Shown piece by piece: positions 26,457 through 34,940 of a DNA stretch of 64,000 bases. The translations under genes were made by a program, and so were the position numbers. The notes under the pieces are model-generated. The model made no database searches. It saw nothing but the letters and a program-made list of their open reading frames with translations, and was not told where the DNA came from. How positions within the stretch are numbered: the stretch's first letter is position 1; the number at the start of each line of letters is the position of its first letter. The stretch is from Pseudolabrys sp. (GTDB taxonomy: Bacteria; Pseudomonadota; Alphaproteobacteria; Rhizobiales; Xanthobacteraceae): NCBI GenBank assembly GCA_030684935.1, contig JAUXXH010000035.1, positions 35,555-99,554 on the forward strand. Reading direction: 5' to 3'.

Positions 26457-26587
26457 TGCGGCAGGAATCCAGGATCCTGCGCGTGCCGTAATGCACGGGG
26501 CGCGCTGGTGAAATGCGAACTGTCGGCAAAAACGAAATCGCCGGCCAACGTGGCCGGCGATGTTTCGGAAACTGACTCTGGAAAAAA

Positions 26588-26863
26588 CTACTGACGATAT
26601 TGCTGAATGCGCGTGGTGCGCAGGCCGGCAAGGCCGTGCTGGTCGATGGAATACTGCCAGGAGAGGAATTCCTCTACCGTCAGTGTGTAGCGGGCGCAGG
26701 CTTCCTCGAGCGACAGCAGACCTCCGCGAACCGCTGCGACCACCTCAGCCTTGCGGCGGATGACCCAGCGTTTGGTCGTTGGCGGGGGCAGGTCCGCAAT
26801 GGTAAGCGGACTGCCATCGGGCCCGATGACATACTTTACCCTCGGGCGGTGGGGCTCGGTCAT
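26588..26863 (-). CDS. sciP: SciP, small CtrA inhibitory protein (DUF1153)
   Basis: A 91-aa member of the DUF1153 family. The central helix-turn-helix region (KRWVIRRKAEVVAAVRGGLL and LSLEEACARYTLTVEEF) and the N-terminal KYVIGPDGSPLTIADLPPP match SciP of Caulobacter very closely. SciP binds CtrA at its promoters and blocks recruitment of RNA polymerase without stopping DNA binding. It thus turns off CtrA activation in the new cell cycle. The ORF track extends to 26875, but MTEPHRP is the conserved start. It lies next to the CtrA-activated fliF operon. A CtrA-like box is present upstream. Confidence 0.95.
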   Translation of the reverse strand: MTEPHRPRVKYVIGPDGSPLTIADLPPPTTKRWVIRRKAEVVAAVRGGLLSLEEACARYTLTVEEFLSWQYSIDQHGLAGLRTTRIQQYRQ

Positions 26864-26918
26864 TGGTACTCTCACAACACTCGACTGACAGTTACTCAGG
26901 AAAAACTACAGGCGGCGG

Positions 26919-26934
26919 CTTAAAAATTGGCTAA
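26919..26934 (-). promoter_or_regulatory. Weak CtrA-like box upstream of sciP
   Basis: On the minus strand TTAG, seven nt, TTAAG, two mismatches from TTAA-N7-TTAAC, about 60 nt upstream of the sciP start. It also lies in the divergent region before the MASE1 kinase. sciP is CtrA-activated in Caulobacter, but the site here is only a candidate. Confidence 0.4.
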
Positions 26935-27077
26935 GCACGCTATGTAAACAGGTAAATGTTTGCCCCGGTTTTGCTAACCTTTTGGTTACGGTTGAAGGTA
27001 GCAGGGCGAAGGTGAAACACTGCGAAATTCCGTTCAGGCCTGCGATTATAGGGCCGAATGGCTCTGCCGGGGTAGCC

Positions 27078-29579
27078 GTGAAAAAGTTCCCATTCGCCGC
27101 CGTCACCAACAGCCGCGCGCCGGGCGCCACTATTTTTCTCCTGGTGGTGGTCGGCCTTGCCTATTTTTTGCTGGCGCGGCTCGGTTTGCAGCTCGCCTCC
27201 ATCAATCCCAGCGCCAGCCCGATCTGGCCGGCCACCGGTCTGGCGCTGGCGGCGGTGCTGCTGGGGGGCGTGCGGGTCTGGCCGGCGATCCTGATCGCCG
27301 CCTTTGCCGCCAATGCCGTCACTGCCGGCACGCCCGCCACCGCGGCGTTTATTGCCGTCGGCAACACTCTTGAAGCCGTGGTCGGCGGTTTCCTGGTCAT
27401 GCGCTGGTCCGGCGGCCGCGATACCTTTTCGACTCCGGCGCAGGTCGTCAAATTCGCCCTGATCGTGTTCGGCGCGGCAACGGTCATCAGCGCCACGGTC
27501 GGCGTTGTGACATTGTGCGTCGCCGGCCTGGCGCCCTGGGCGAACTTCTGGCCGATCTGGATCACCTGGTGGCTCGGCGACGCAGCCGGTGCGCTGGTGG
27601 TGACGCCGGTCATTGTGCTGTGGGCGCTGACCGACCTGCGTTCGCTCAACGGGCGCGAAGTGCGGGACATTGCGCTGGCGCTCGGCGGTACGGTGGCCGT
27701 CGGCCTGATTGCCTTCAGCCCGTTGCTGCCGCGCTCCGAATACACCAGTCCGCTCGCCTTTCTGGCGATCCTGCCGCTGCTGTGGTCGGCCTTGCGGCGC
27801 GGTCCGCGCGACACCGCAACGGTGGCGCTGATCCTGACCGCCTTCACGATCTGGGCGACGCGGGCGCAGGCGGGACCGTTCGCCGGTGTGGAGCAGAACG
27901 AGACCTTCGTGCTGCTGCTCACATTCATCATCAGCGTCACGGTGCCGAGCCTGGCGCTCAGCGCCGACGTCGCGGTGCGCCGGACCACGGAAGACAATCT
28001 GCGCCGCACCTTCAGCGATCTCGACCAGAACCAGCGGCAGCGTACCGCGTTGTCCGACGCCAATATCCATCTGAAAGACGCGCAGCGGCTGGCCAATCTC
28101 GGCAGCTGGTCATGGGATATTCCCGAGAACAAAGTCGTCTGGTCGGACCAGCTTTGCGACATCTACGGCATCACGCGCGCCCGCGCGCCGACAAAGGTCG
28201 AGGACTTTGTCGACTTCCTGCATCCCGACGACCGCGACAAGGTGCAGGCCAGCATCGGCAAGGCGCTCGAGTCGGGCACCGACTTCAGCCATGACGAACG
28301 CATTTTGCGGCCGGACGGCAGCGTCCGGCATCTGCAAAGCGTCGGCGAGGTGGTCCGCGACGACAGCGGCGCTCCGCTGCGCATGCTCGGCGTCTGTCTC
28401 GATGTGACCGAACAGCGCGAAGCGCAGGTCACGCTCGAACAGACCCGCGAGCAGCTGGCGCAGTCGCAGAAGATGGAGGCGCTCGGGCAACTCACCGGCG
28501 GCATCGCCCACGACTTCAACAATCTGCTGATGATCGTGTCCGGCTACGCGCAGATTCTGCAGCGCCGGCTGAAAGAGCCGCGCGACGCTCAGGCCGTCGA
28601 GGCGATCCGCGCTGCCGCCAGCCGCGGCGAGAAACTGACCCGGCAGTTGCTGACGTTCTCGCGCCGCCAGCAACTGATGCCGGTGGTGGTGGACCTGCAC
28701 AAGGCGACCGAGACGGTGCACGGCCTGCTGGCCCCTTCGCTGCAGGGCAATATCGCTTTTGTCAGCAACATCGCCAACGACGTCTGGCGGGTCGCGGTCG
28801 ATCTCGGCGAATTCGAACTGGCGCTGGTCAATCTCGCGGTGAATGCGCGCGACGCCATGCCTGACGGCGGCACCATTACGCTGACGGCACGCAATGTTGT
28901 GCTGGACTCCGACGCGGCGACGGGCGGCCTGTCCGGCGACTTCGTCGCGCTGTCTGTCAGCGATAGCGGGATCGGGATCGCACCGGATGTGTTGCACCGG
29001 GTGTTCGAGCCGTTCTTCACCACCAAGCCCGTTGGCAAGGGCACCGGCCTCGGCCTGTCTCAGGTGCATGGCTTCGCCAACCTGTCGGGTGGCGCGGTCA
29101 CGGTGACGAGCGAGGTGGGGCTTGGCACCGCGGTCACGATCTATCTGCCGCGCGCCCGCGCCGAGATGGCGGCTGAAGCGGAGGAAGGGGCGGCGCCCGT
29201 CAACGGTCACGCGCAAGGCACCGTGCTGGTGGTGGAAGACAGCCGCGAGGTCGCCGAGGTAACGACGGCGCTGCTCGATCAACTCGGCTACCGGGTGGTG
29301 CGGGCCGAAAACGCCGCCGAGGCATTGGGCTATCTGGAGAGCGAGACCGCGTTCGATCTGGTGTTCTCCGACATTGTCATGCCCGGCGCGATCAACGGTC
29401 TGGGACTGGCGGACATGTGCCGGCAGCGCTTTCCCGGCTTGCCGGTGCTGCTGACCAGCGGGTTCAGCGAGGCGGCGCTGGCGCCGAACGGCCGCTTCGA
29501 AATCCTGCGCAAGCCCTTCGATCTGGCGGCGCTGGAGCAGGCGATCGAGGCCACCCGCGGCCGCGCCGCGCGAGGGTAA
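27078..29579 (+). CDS. MASE1-PAS-histidine kinase-receiver hybrid sensor kinase
   Basis: An 833-aa membrane sensor. A MASE1-type region of about eight transmembrane helices (about 1-300) opens with FLLVVVGLAYFLLARLGLQL and SINPSASPIWPATGLALA. A PAS domain follows (about 350-455; LGSWSWDIPENKVVWSDQL), then an HWE/HisKA-type kinase with GQLTGGIAHDFNNLL and the HATPase motifs NAVNARDAMPDGG-like and TGLGLSQVHGF. A C-terminal receiver carries the Asp in LVFSDIVMPG. The ORF track starts at TTG 26982; I prefer GTG 27078 with GGGG upstream. The input ligand is unknown. It lies between the sciP and flagellar genes, so it may link signalling to motility. Confidence 0.88.
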   Translation: MKKFPFAAVTNSRAPGATIFLLVVVGLAYFLLARLGLQLASINPSASPIWPATGLALAAVLLGGVRVWPAILIAAFAANAVTAGTPATAAFIAVGNTLEAVVGGFLVMRWSGGRDTFSTPAQVVKFALIVFGAATVISATVGVVTLCVAGLAPWANFWPIWITWWLGDAAGALVVTPVIVLWALTDLRSLNGREVRDIALALGGTVAVGLIAFSPLLPRSEYTSPLAFLAILPLLWSALRRGPRDTATVALILTAFTIWATRAQAGPFAGVEQNETFVLLLTFIISVTVPSLALSADVAVRRTTEDNLRRTFSDLDQNQRQRTALSDANIHLKDAQRLANLGSWSWDIPENKVVWSDQLCDIYGITRARAPTKVEDFVDFLHPDDRDKVQASIGKALESGTDFSHDERILRPDGSVRHLQSVGEVVRDDSGAPLRMLGVCLDVTEQREAQVTLEQTREQLAQSQKMEALGQLTGGIAHDFNNLLMIVSGYAQILQRRLKEPRDAQAVEAIRAAASRGEKLTRQLLTFSRRQQLMPVVVDLHKATETVHGLLAPSLQGNIAFVSNIANDVWRVAVDLGEFELALVNLAVNARDAMPDGGTITLTARNVVLDSDAATGGLSGDFVALSVSDSGIGIAPDVLHRVFEPFFTTKPVGKGTGLGLSQVHGFANLSGGAVTVTSEVGLGTAVTIYLPRARAEMAAEAEEGAAPVNGHAQGTVLVVEDSREVAEVTTALLDQLGYRVVRAENAAEALGYLESETAFDLVFSDIVMPGAINGLGLADMCRQRFPGLPVLLTSGFSEAALAPNGRFEILRKPFDLAALEQAIEATRGRAARG

Positions 29580-29591
29580 GTTAAGCGGCGG

Positions 29592-30278
29592 CTAGCCCGA
29601 ATAACCCGGACGCACGATGCGCTGGACCTGGTTGACCGGGTAGTTCTGCCCGCCGATCGACAGCAGCGGCGGCGTCTGGGTCAGGTCGACGGAGTCGACG
29701 GTGGCTTGCACCGACGCCGAGACCGCGACCGGCTGGTTGTTGGCATCGAGCGCGGTGGCTTTCAGGGTGTAGTTGCCGGTCGGCCAGGTGCGGCCATCAT
29801 TGCCCTTGCCGTCCCAGGTGAATTTCACGCCACCCGGATTGACCGTGAAGCTGCCGGTGTAGGCGGTCTGGCCGGTCGAGTCCGAGATGGTGATTGTCGC
29901 CGTCGACGGCGAGGGCACGGTAAGGTCCCAGGCTGCGCTGCCGTTCTCCAACTGCGTGGTCGAGCCATCGACCACAACGGTGGCGCCGACATAGGCCAGC
30001 GCCGCGGTCGACTGGGCGGTCTGGTTGATCGAGATCAGCGTTTCCAGCTGCGTGTTTGACTTCATCTGCTGCTCGACCTGGGCGAACTGCACCAGTTGCT
30101 GGGTGAACTGGTTGGTGTCGAGCGGATCGAGCGGATTCTGGTTCTGCAACTGCGTCGTCAGCAGCGTCAGGAACGTCGTGAAGTTGTCAGCGATCATCGC
30201 CGTACTGGTCGCAGTGCCGGCGGTGGTTGCCGCGGTCGCTCCGGTGGTCGGGATCGGGGTCGATGTGATCGCTGACAT
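29592..30278 (-). CDS. flgD: FlgD, flagellar hook cap/scaffold protein
   Basis: A 228-aa hook-assembly scaffold. The N-terminal motif FTTFLTLLTTQLQNQNPLDP, characteristic of FlgD, is followed by TNQFTQQLVQFAQVEQQ. A Thr/Ala-rich segment precedes it. The C-terminal half (about 100-225) is beta-sandwich-like with FTWDGKGNDGRTWPTGNY. FlgD caps the growing hook during assembly. It is downstream of fliK (11 nt) in the same transcript, driven by a sigma-54 promoter, and converges on the kinase gene with 12 nt between stops. Confidence 0.94.
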   Translation of the reverse strand: MSAITSTPIPTTGATAATTAGTATSTAMIADNFTTFLTLLTTQLQNQNPLDPLDTNQFTQQLVQFAQVEQQMKSNTQLETLISINQTAQSTAALAYVGATVVVDGSTTQLENGSAAWDLTVPSPSTATITISDSTGQTAYTGSFTVNPGGVKFTWDGKGNDGRTWPTGNYTLKATALDANNQPVAVSASVQATVDSVDLTQTPPLLSIGGQNYPVNQVQRIVRPGYSG

Positions 30279-30288
30279 GATTGTATCC

Positions 30289-31638
30289 TCAGACCTGTAT
30301 ATCGAGCCCGCCGGCGCGGGCGAGCGGCCGGCGATATTCGGCGGGTATGATGTCGGCGGTGCTTGTCGCGTCGTCGGTCGCGATCATGTGAGCGCGGTCG
30401 GACTGGCCGCTATTGTGTTGATGATCGGCGGACTGGTCGCGCAGCGAGAATTGCAGGCCGTTGCCGGACGTTTTCAGGCCGGCGTCCTGCAAGGCGCGCT
30501 CGAGATTGGGGGCGTCACGGCGCAGCAGGTCGAGCGTGTCGGGGCGTTCGACCACCATCCGCGCGGTCACCTTGCCATCGCGGTCGACATCGAGGCGCAC
30601 ATCGATGCGGCCGAGTTCGGCCGGATCGAGGCGGATTTCGAAACGGTTCTTTCCCTCCAGCGCCTTGCCGGCGATGGCAATCGGCACGCCGGCCAGCGGT
30701 ACGGCGGCCGACTGCGGCGCCGACGGAGCGGCCGGCGCGACGGCGGCAGCGGCTGTCGGTGGCGCGGTGTTCTGCTGCGGCGCGGTCAGCGGCGAGGGCA
30801 GGGGGGCATCGGCCGAGGGCTGCGGCGCAACGGCATTCGATGACGCGGCCGGGTCAACGACGGGTGGTGCGGCGTGCTGCGGCTTGGCCTGAGAGTCGAC
30901 CGGCACTTGTGCCTTGGCCACTTCGGCTTCGGCGGCGGTGAGTTGGGGCTTGGCGGCGGTTAACTGCGGCAAAGCGGTCGCCGTTGTGGTTTTGGCGTCG
31001 GCCGGCACGGCGGTTTCGGCGGGCTGTTCGCCGTTCGTTTTCACCGGCGTGAGTGTCTTGGCCTGCAGCGTCGCCACGGTCATGGCGCCGGCCTGAATGG
31101 TGGCCGGCTGCGCCGCCGGCTGGCCGGCCTCGGGCGCGTTTGTGAGAGGGAGCGTCGCCGCATCGGCGGGCGGCAAGGTCTGCCCCGGGTATGCGGTGGC
31201 GATCGCTGGCGCGGCGGGTTTCGCGGCGTCGGTGGCGACAGCTTCGGTGACGACGGCGGCGGCGTCGCTTTCGATCAGCGTCGCAGGCGCGGCATCTGCG
31301 CCGTCGGCTGTGGCGGTGCTGTCCCCGGTTGCGGCCGCGTCCTTGGTCGCGGTCTCGGCGGTGGATTTCGACTCGCCCGATGGCGCGGTATCAGTCTTGT
31401 CCGCAGGCTTCTCCGATGCCTTATTGGCCGCTTTGTCGGCGGATCTGGCGTCCGGCGTCCGCGCCGGCTCGGCGCGGCTGGCGCGCGCGTTGTCGTCTTG
31501 TTTCGGCCTGTCGCGGACCGGGGCCTCAAGCAGGCTCTCGAACGGTGCGGCATCGTCCGGCGCAGCCGCCTGACGCGACGCAGGCGCCGGCGGCCGGATT
31601 GACGCGGTATTTTTTGTTTCGAACGCAACTTGCGGCAA
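30289..31638 (-). CDS. fliK: FliK, flagellar hook-length control protein
   Basis: A 449-aa Ala/Pro/Thr-rich protein, low in complexity through about residue 320. The conserved C-terminal domain includes NRFEIRLDPAELGRIDVRLD and VARMVVERPDTLDLLRRD-like text (ERPDTLDLLRRDAPNLE). FliK measures hook length while being secreted and switches export specificity. The start is a TTG (31638) preceded by a strong GGGGGAG at the proper distance. A sigma-54 promoter lies 32 nt upstream. The repetitive middle is expected for a molecular ruler, so only the C-terminus supports the assignment. Confidence 0.93.
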   Translation of the reverse strand: MPQVAFETKNTASIRPPAPASRQAAAPDDAAPFESLLEAPVRDRPKQDDNARASRAEPARTPDARSADKAANKASEKPADKTDTAPSGESKSTAETATKDAAATGDSTATADGADAAPATLIESDAAAVVTEAVATDAAKPAAPAIATAYPGQTLPPADAATLPLTNAPEAGQPAAQPATIQAGAMTVATLQAKTLTPVKTNGEQPAETAVPADAKTTTATALPQLTAAKPQLTAAEAEVAKAQVPVDSQAKPQHAAPPVVDPAASSNAVAPQPSADAPLPSPLTAPQQNTAPPTAAAAVAPAAPSAPQSAAVPLAGVPIAIAGKALEGKNRFEIRLDPAELGRIDVRLDVDRDGKVTARMVVERPDTLDLLRRDAPNLERALQDAGLKTSGNGLQFSLRDQSADHQHNSGQSDRAHMIATDDATSTADIIPAEYRRPLARAGGLDIQV

Positions 31639-31669
31639 GGCGGACTCCCCCGTATCTGCGGCTTACTTT

Positions 31670-31684
31670 GCAATCGTCAGGCCA
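31670..31684 (-). promoter_or_regulatory. Sigma-54 (RpoN) promoter of fliK-flgD
   Basis: On the minus strand TGGCCTGACGATTGC has GG and GC spaced by exactly 10 nt and matches the TGGCAC-N5-TTGC consensus closely. Transcription would begin about 20 nt before the fliK start. FlbD encoded in the same window is the expected activator. Confidence 0.75.
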
Positions 31685-31869
31685 GCCCGGCGGCCTTGAA
31701 AAATCCTTTTTGCTCAACCACTTGTCTTTGTGCAAAGCGGCCGCCCGCGGAGTCGGCGGGGGCCGAAGCTGCCGATCCGGCAGAATTTGCCGACGGCGGA
31801 AGGCGCTGGAGCAGTTCCAAACTGCTTTCATTGCGCCCACCCCGTCGCCACCTGTAGTAAGAGCGTGCC

Positions 31870-33060
31870 ATGCGAAACAGCCTCGACCTCGAAACCCGCC
31901 CGCAGGACACCCGCGTCGTCGTCGCCATGTCCGGCGGCGTCGACTCTTCGGTGACGGCTGCGCTGCTCAAGGCCGAGGGCTATGACGTGGTCGGCGTCAC
32001 GCTGCAGCTCTACGACCACGGCGCCGCCAGCCACCGCAAGGGCGCCTGCTGCGCCGGACAGGACATCTACGACGCGCGCGGCGTGGCCGAGCGCATCGGC
32101 ATTCCGCATTACGTGCTCGACTACGAGAGCCGCTTCAAGGAAGCGGTGATCGACCGGTTCGCGCAGAGCTATATCGACGGCGAGACGCCGGTGCCCTGCG
32201 TCGACTGCAACATGTCGATCAAGTTTCACGACTTGCTGATCACCGCCCGCGAACTCGGCGCTGCGGTGCTGGCCACCGGCCATTACGTGGCGTCACGGAT
32301 GCTGCCGACCGGCGGCCGCGCGCTGTACCGCGCCCGCGAGGAAGAACGCGACCAGAGCTATTTCCTGTTCGGCACCACGCGCGAGCAACTCGACATCCTG
32401 CGCTTTCCGCTCGGCGAGCGCACCAAGGCGGAGACGCGCGAACTGGCGCGGCAATACGGTCTGGCGATCGCCGACAAGCACGACAGCCAGGATATCTGCT
32501 TCGTGCCGACCGGGCATTACGTCGACATCATCGAGCGGCTGAAGCCCGGCGCGGCCGAGCCCGGCGACATCGTCGGTCTCGACGGCAAGGTGTTGGGCAC
32601 GCATGCCGGCATCATCCACTTCACCGTTGGCCAGCGCCGCGGCCTCGGCCTGTCGACCGGCGCGCCGCTCTATGTGGTGCGGCTCGACGCCGAACGGCGC
32701 CGCGTCGTGGTCGGTCCGCGCGAGGCGCTGCGCACCCGCCGCATCACGCTGCGCGACGTCAACTGGATCGGTGACGGCGATATCGGGCTAGAACTGGCCG
32801 ACGATCGCCGTGAGGTGTTCGTCAAGGTGCGCTCGACGCGGCCGCCGCAGGCCGCCTGGCTGCGCCACGGTGTCGGCGGTTACGAGGTCGAACTGGTCGA
32901 CGGCGAGCACGGCGTGTCGCCGGGCCAAGCCTGTGTGTTCTACGATGCCGGCGAGGGCCAGGCCCGCGTCTACGGCGGCGGCTTCATCAAGAGCGCGGTG
33001 GCGGCGGCCGACATGCCGCGCGCCGCGGAGCCCGCGACAGCCGCCGTGGTTCCGGGTTAG
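31870..33060 (+). CDS. mnmA: MnmA, tRNA-specific 2-thiouridylase
   Basis: A 396-aa enzyme that thiolates U34 of the Lys, Glu and Gln tRNAs. It has the PP-loop ATP motif AMSGGVDSS (about 19-27), the catalytic cysteine in TPVPCVDCN (about 117-120), the second active cysteine in SQDICFVP and the nucleotide-binding GHYVASRM. The central and C-terminal beta-domains are present ([19 protein letters not shown]). The start ATG fits the family. It is followed after 8 nt by a SAM methyltransferase gene, so the two may be cotranscribed. fliK diverges upstream. Confidence 0.96.
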   Translation: MRNSLDLETRPQDTRVVVAMSGGVDSSVTAALLKAEGYDVVGVTLQLYDHGAASHRKGACCAGQDIYDARGVAERIGIPHYVLDYESRFKEAVIDRFAQSYIDGETPVPCVDCNMSIKFHDLLITARELGAAVLATGHYVASRMLPTGGRALYRAREEERDQSYFLFGTTREQLDILRFPLGERTKAETRELARQYGLAIADKHDSQDICFVPTGHYVDIIERLKPGAAEPGDIVGLDGKVLGTHAGIIHFTVGQRRGLGLSTGAPLYVVRLDAERRRVVVGPREALRTRRITLRDVNWIGDGDIGLELADDRREVFVKVRSTRPPQAAWLRHGVGGYEVELVDGEHGVSPGQACVFYDAGEGQARVYGGGFIKSAVAAADMPRAAEPATAAVVPG

Positions 33061-33068
33061 GCTGACGT

Positions 33069-33743
33069 ATGGCGGGAGATATCGACAAGGCCGGGGTGGA
33101 GCGCGCTTATGCGCGCTGGGCGCCGGTATACGACCTGGTGTTCGGCAAGGTGTTCGACACCGGCCGCCGCGAGTCGATCAAGGCGGCCGAACAGGCCTGC
33201 GGTCCCGGCGGCGGCCGCATTCTCGAGGTCGGCGTCGGCACCGGCATTTCTCTGCCCGATTATGCGCGCGTCAACCGGCTGGTCGGCGTCGACCTGTCGG
33301 AGCCTATGCTGCGCAAGGCGCACCAGCGCGTCATCGACCACAAGCTCGACAACGTCGAGGTGATCTCGGTGATGGATGCGGCGCGCATGGCGCTGGCGGA
33401 TGCATCTTTCGACGTTGTGGTGGCACAATTCGTCATCACCGCGGTGCCGGACCCGGAGGCGACGATGGACGAATTCGCCCGCGTCACCAGGCCCGGTGGC
33501 GAGATCATCCTGGTCAACCACATCGGCGCCGAGAGCGGCTTCCGCAAAGTGTTCGAGCAGGGCTTCGCGCCGCTGGCGCGCCGGCTCGGCTGGCGGCCCG
33601 AGTTCCCGTTCCGCCGCCTGACCGACTGGGCGGCGCGCCATGGCGGCGTCCGCGTCATCGAGCGCCGGCCGATGCCGCCGATGGGGCATTTCTCACTGAT
33701 CCGTTTCGAGCGCCTCGACGACAGCGCGCGCCGCGCCGCCTGA
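33069..33743 (+). CDS. Class I SAM-dependent methyltransferase, likely phospholipid N-methyltransferase
   Basis: A 224-aa methyltransferase. The SAM-binding motif I is ILEVGVGTGISLP (about 50-62), and motif II-like LVGVDLSEPML and DVVVAQFVITAVPDP follow. The N-terminal YARWAPVYDLVFG resembles the Rhodobacter-type phosphatidylethanolamine N-methyltransferase (PmtA), which makes phosphatidylcholine precursors. The similarity is strong for this segment but the substrate is not proved. It begins 8 nt after mnmA. Alternatively it may be another small-molecule methyltransferase of the same subfamily. Confidence 0.83.
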   Translation: MAGDIDKAGVERAYARWAPVYDLVFGKVFDTGRRESIKAAEQACGPGGGRILEVGVGTGISLPDYARVNRLVGVDLSEPMLRKAHQRVIDHKLDNVEVISVMDAARMALADASFDVVVAQFVITAVPDPEATMDEFARVTRPGGEIILVNHIGAESGFRKVFEQGFAPLARRLGWRPEFPFRRLTDWAARHGGVRVIERRPMPPMGHFSLIRFERLDDSARRAA

Positions 33744-33793
33744 CGGAACTTCAGCTCCGGTTCGGCCGTTGTCTCCCGAACGGGAGAACACCT

Positions 33794-34147
33794 ATGCGCG
33801 CCTTGTCAGTCCGGACCGTCGCCGCCGCTGTCGCGATGTTGCCCGCGGTGGCTTTCGCGCAAGCACCGCCCGAGACCAAGCCGCCGCTGGCGCCGCGCAC
33901 CGAAACGACGGACCCAAGGGCCTGCGCGCCGAGCACGGCCACAACCGGAACGGGGCAGGGCGCCGACATCAACGTCACGCGGCCCGCGGGCACGTCGCTG
34001 AGCGACAAGCTGGCTCAAACAGGCGGCGTCATCTGCCCGCCGCCGCAGATCGATCCCGGGATGACCCAGCCGCCGCCCGAGGCCGGGCGCACCCCGGTGA
34101 TTCCGCCGCCGCCGCCCGGCAGCGCGCCGAGCGTGCTGCCGAAATAG
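33794..34147 (+). CDS. Secreted proline-rich hypothetical protein
   Basis: A 117-aa protein with signal peptide MRALSVRTVAAAVAMLPAVAFA, cleaved before QAPPETKPP. The mature part is Pro-rich (PPPQIDPG, PPPPPG) with two cysteines (RACAPS and VICPPP). The frame joins a longer ORF that starts inside mnmA; the correct ATG is 33794, preceded by GGGAG. It is not recognised. The protein may be a small periplasmic or surface-associated factor. Confidence 0.68.
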   Translation: MRALSVRTVAAAVAMLPAVAFAQAPPETKPPLAPRTETTDPRACAPSTATTGTGQGADINVTRPAGTSLSDKLAQTGGVICPPPQIDPGMTQPPPEAGRTPVIPPPPPGSAPSVLPK

Positions 34148-34235
34148 CCGCCCTTCCGGCATTTCGGCCGGGTTGCTTGACAGCGTTTGCCGCGCCTCCC
34201 TATATCGCGCCATCCCGGCTCCGGCCGGGATCGGT

Positions 34236-34312
34236 GGCGGGGTAGCTCAGCTGGTTAGAGCGGCGGAATCATAATCCGTAGGTCGGGGGTTCGAGTCCCT
34301 CCCCCGCTACCA
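34236..34312 (+). tRNA. tRNA-Met (anticodon CAT)
   Basis: A complete cloverleaf of 77 nt including encoded CCA. The acceptor is GGCGGGG/CCCCGCT, the D-arm GCTCAGCTGGTTAGAGC, and the anticodon stem GCGGA/TCCGT frames loop ATCATAA with CAT at 34270-34272. The T-arm contains TTCGAGT. The body resembles elongator tRNA-Met of alphaproteobacteria. The alternatives, initiator Met and lysidine-modified tRNA-Ile2, use the same CAT; the first two bases pair as G-U/G-C, so it is not an initiator. No att-site duplication was noticed. Confidence 0.95.
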
Positions 34313-34484
34313 AATAGGCAGCACACCCGTCTCCCCGCTATATGGACAGTGTGCCGGGGCGATTTCATTCAAGCTTTCGCAAGCATGGCGCCGTGTCGCA
34401 GACGCGCGGTTCACAGTCCGGCTACAGTGGCAAACCTGTCGCCCGTCGCGTTGAAGGACTTTGCCTGTGAATAGAGCGCCAAAA

Positions 34485-34868
34485 ATGCCGTCGAAGCTCC
34501 TTCTGTCCGCCGCCATTCCGTGCGCCCTCGCGCTGGCCGGGTGCGCCAGCCAAACGCTGCCGACACCGGTGCCCCAACCCTATCCCGTCAATTACCGTCA
34601 GATCGCCGCCAACGCGGTCGCAGCACTGCCAAAAGCCGACCGCTTCAAGAGCGCCTTGATCTCGGATCTGCAGCCCTCGGTGGCGCCGCAGCCGGCCGAC
34701 TGGTTTGCCTGTCTCAGGCTGAGCGACGGCGGTTTTATCGCGGTCTTTTACGGCGACGAAAAAATCACCGACATGCGGCGAAGCATCGGCTTCGATCGTT
34801 GCGACCGGGCTACAAATTACTCGCCGTTACCCCGGCCGGAGCCGCCGAAAAAGCCTCGATCCACCTGA
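34485..34868 (+). CDS. Putative lipoprotein, unknown function
   Basis: A 127-aa protein with a lipoprotein signal MPSKLLLSAAIPCALALAGC, in which LALAGC is a lipobox, so the cysteine at about residue 20 would be acylated and exported. The ORF track opens at TTG 34461; ATG 34485 is preferred because it begins the signal peptide. The mature region has a predicted beta-rich core (FACLRLSDGGFIAVFYGDEK) and a Pro-rich C-terminus. I do not recognise a family. It lies just downstream of the tRNA. Confidence 0.72.
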   Translation: MPSKLLLSAAIPCALALAGCASQTLPTPVPQPYPVNYRQIAANAVAALPKADRFKSALISDLQPSVAPQPADWFACLRLSDGGFIAVFYGDEKITDMRRSIGFDRCDRATNYSPLPRPEPPKKPRST

Positions 34869-34940
34869 CCTCTGCGCCAGACTGCGTGCGACCATGACGT
34901 CATCGCCCCGCCTTCCAAATATTAGACATCCGGAAACCGC

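Noticed and set aside
26940-28070. 376-aa minus-strand ORF opposite the kinase
   Set aside because: It is the antisense shadow of the kinase; the translation is low-complexity.
34236-34312. tRNA-Met as an integration site for a genomic island
   Set aside because: No direct repeat of the tRNA 3' end, integrase or phage gene was found nearby.
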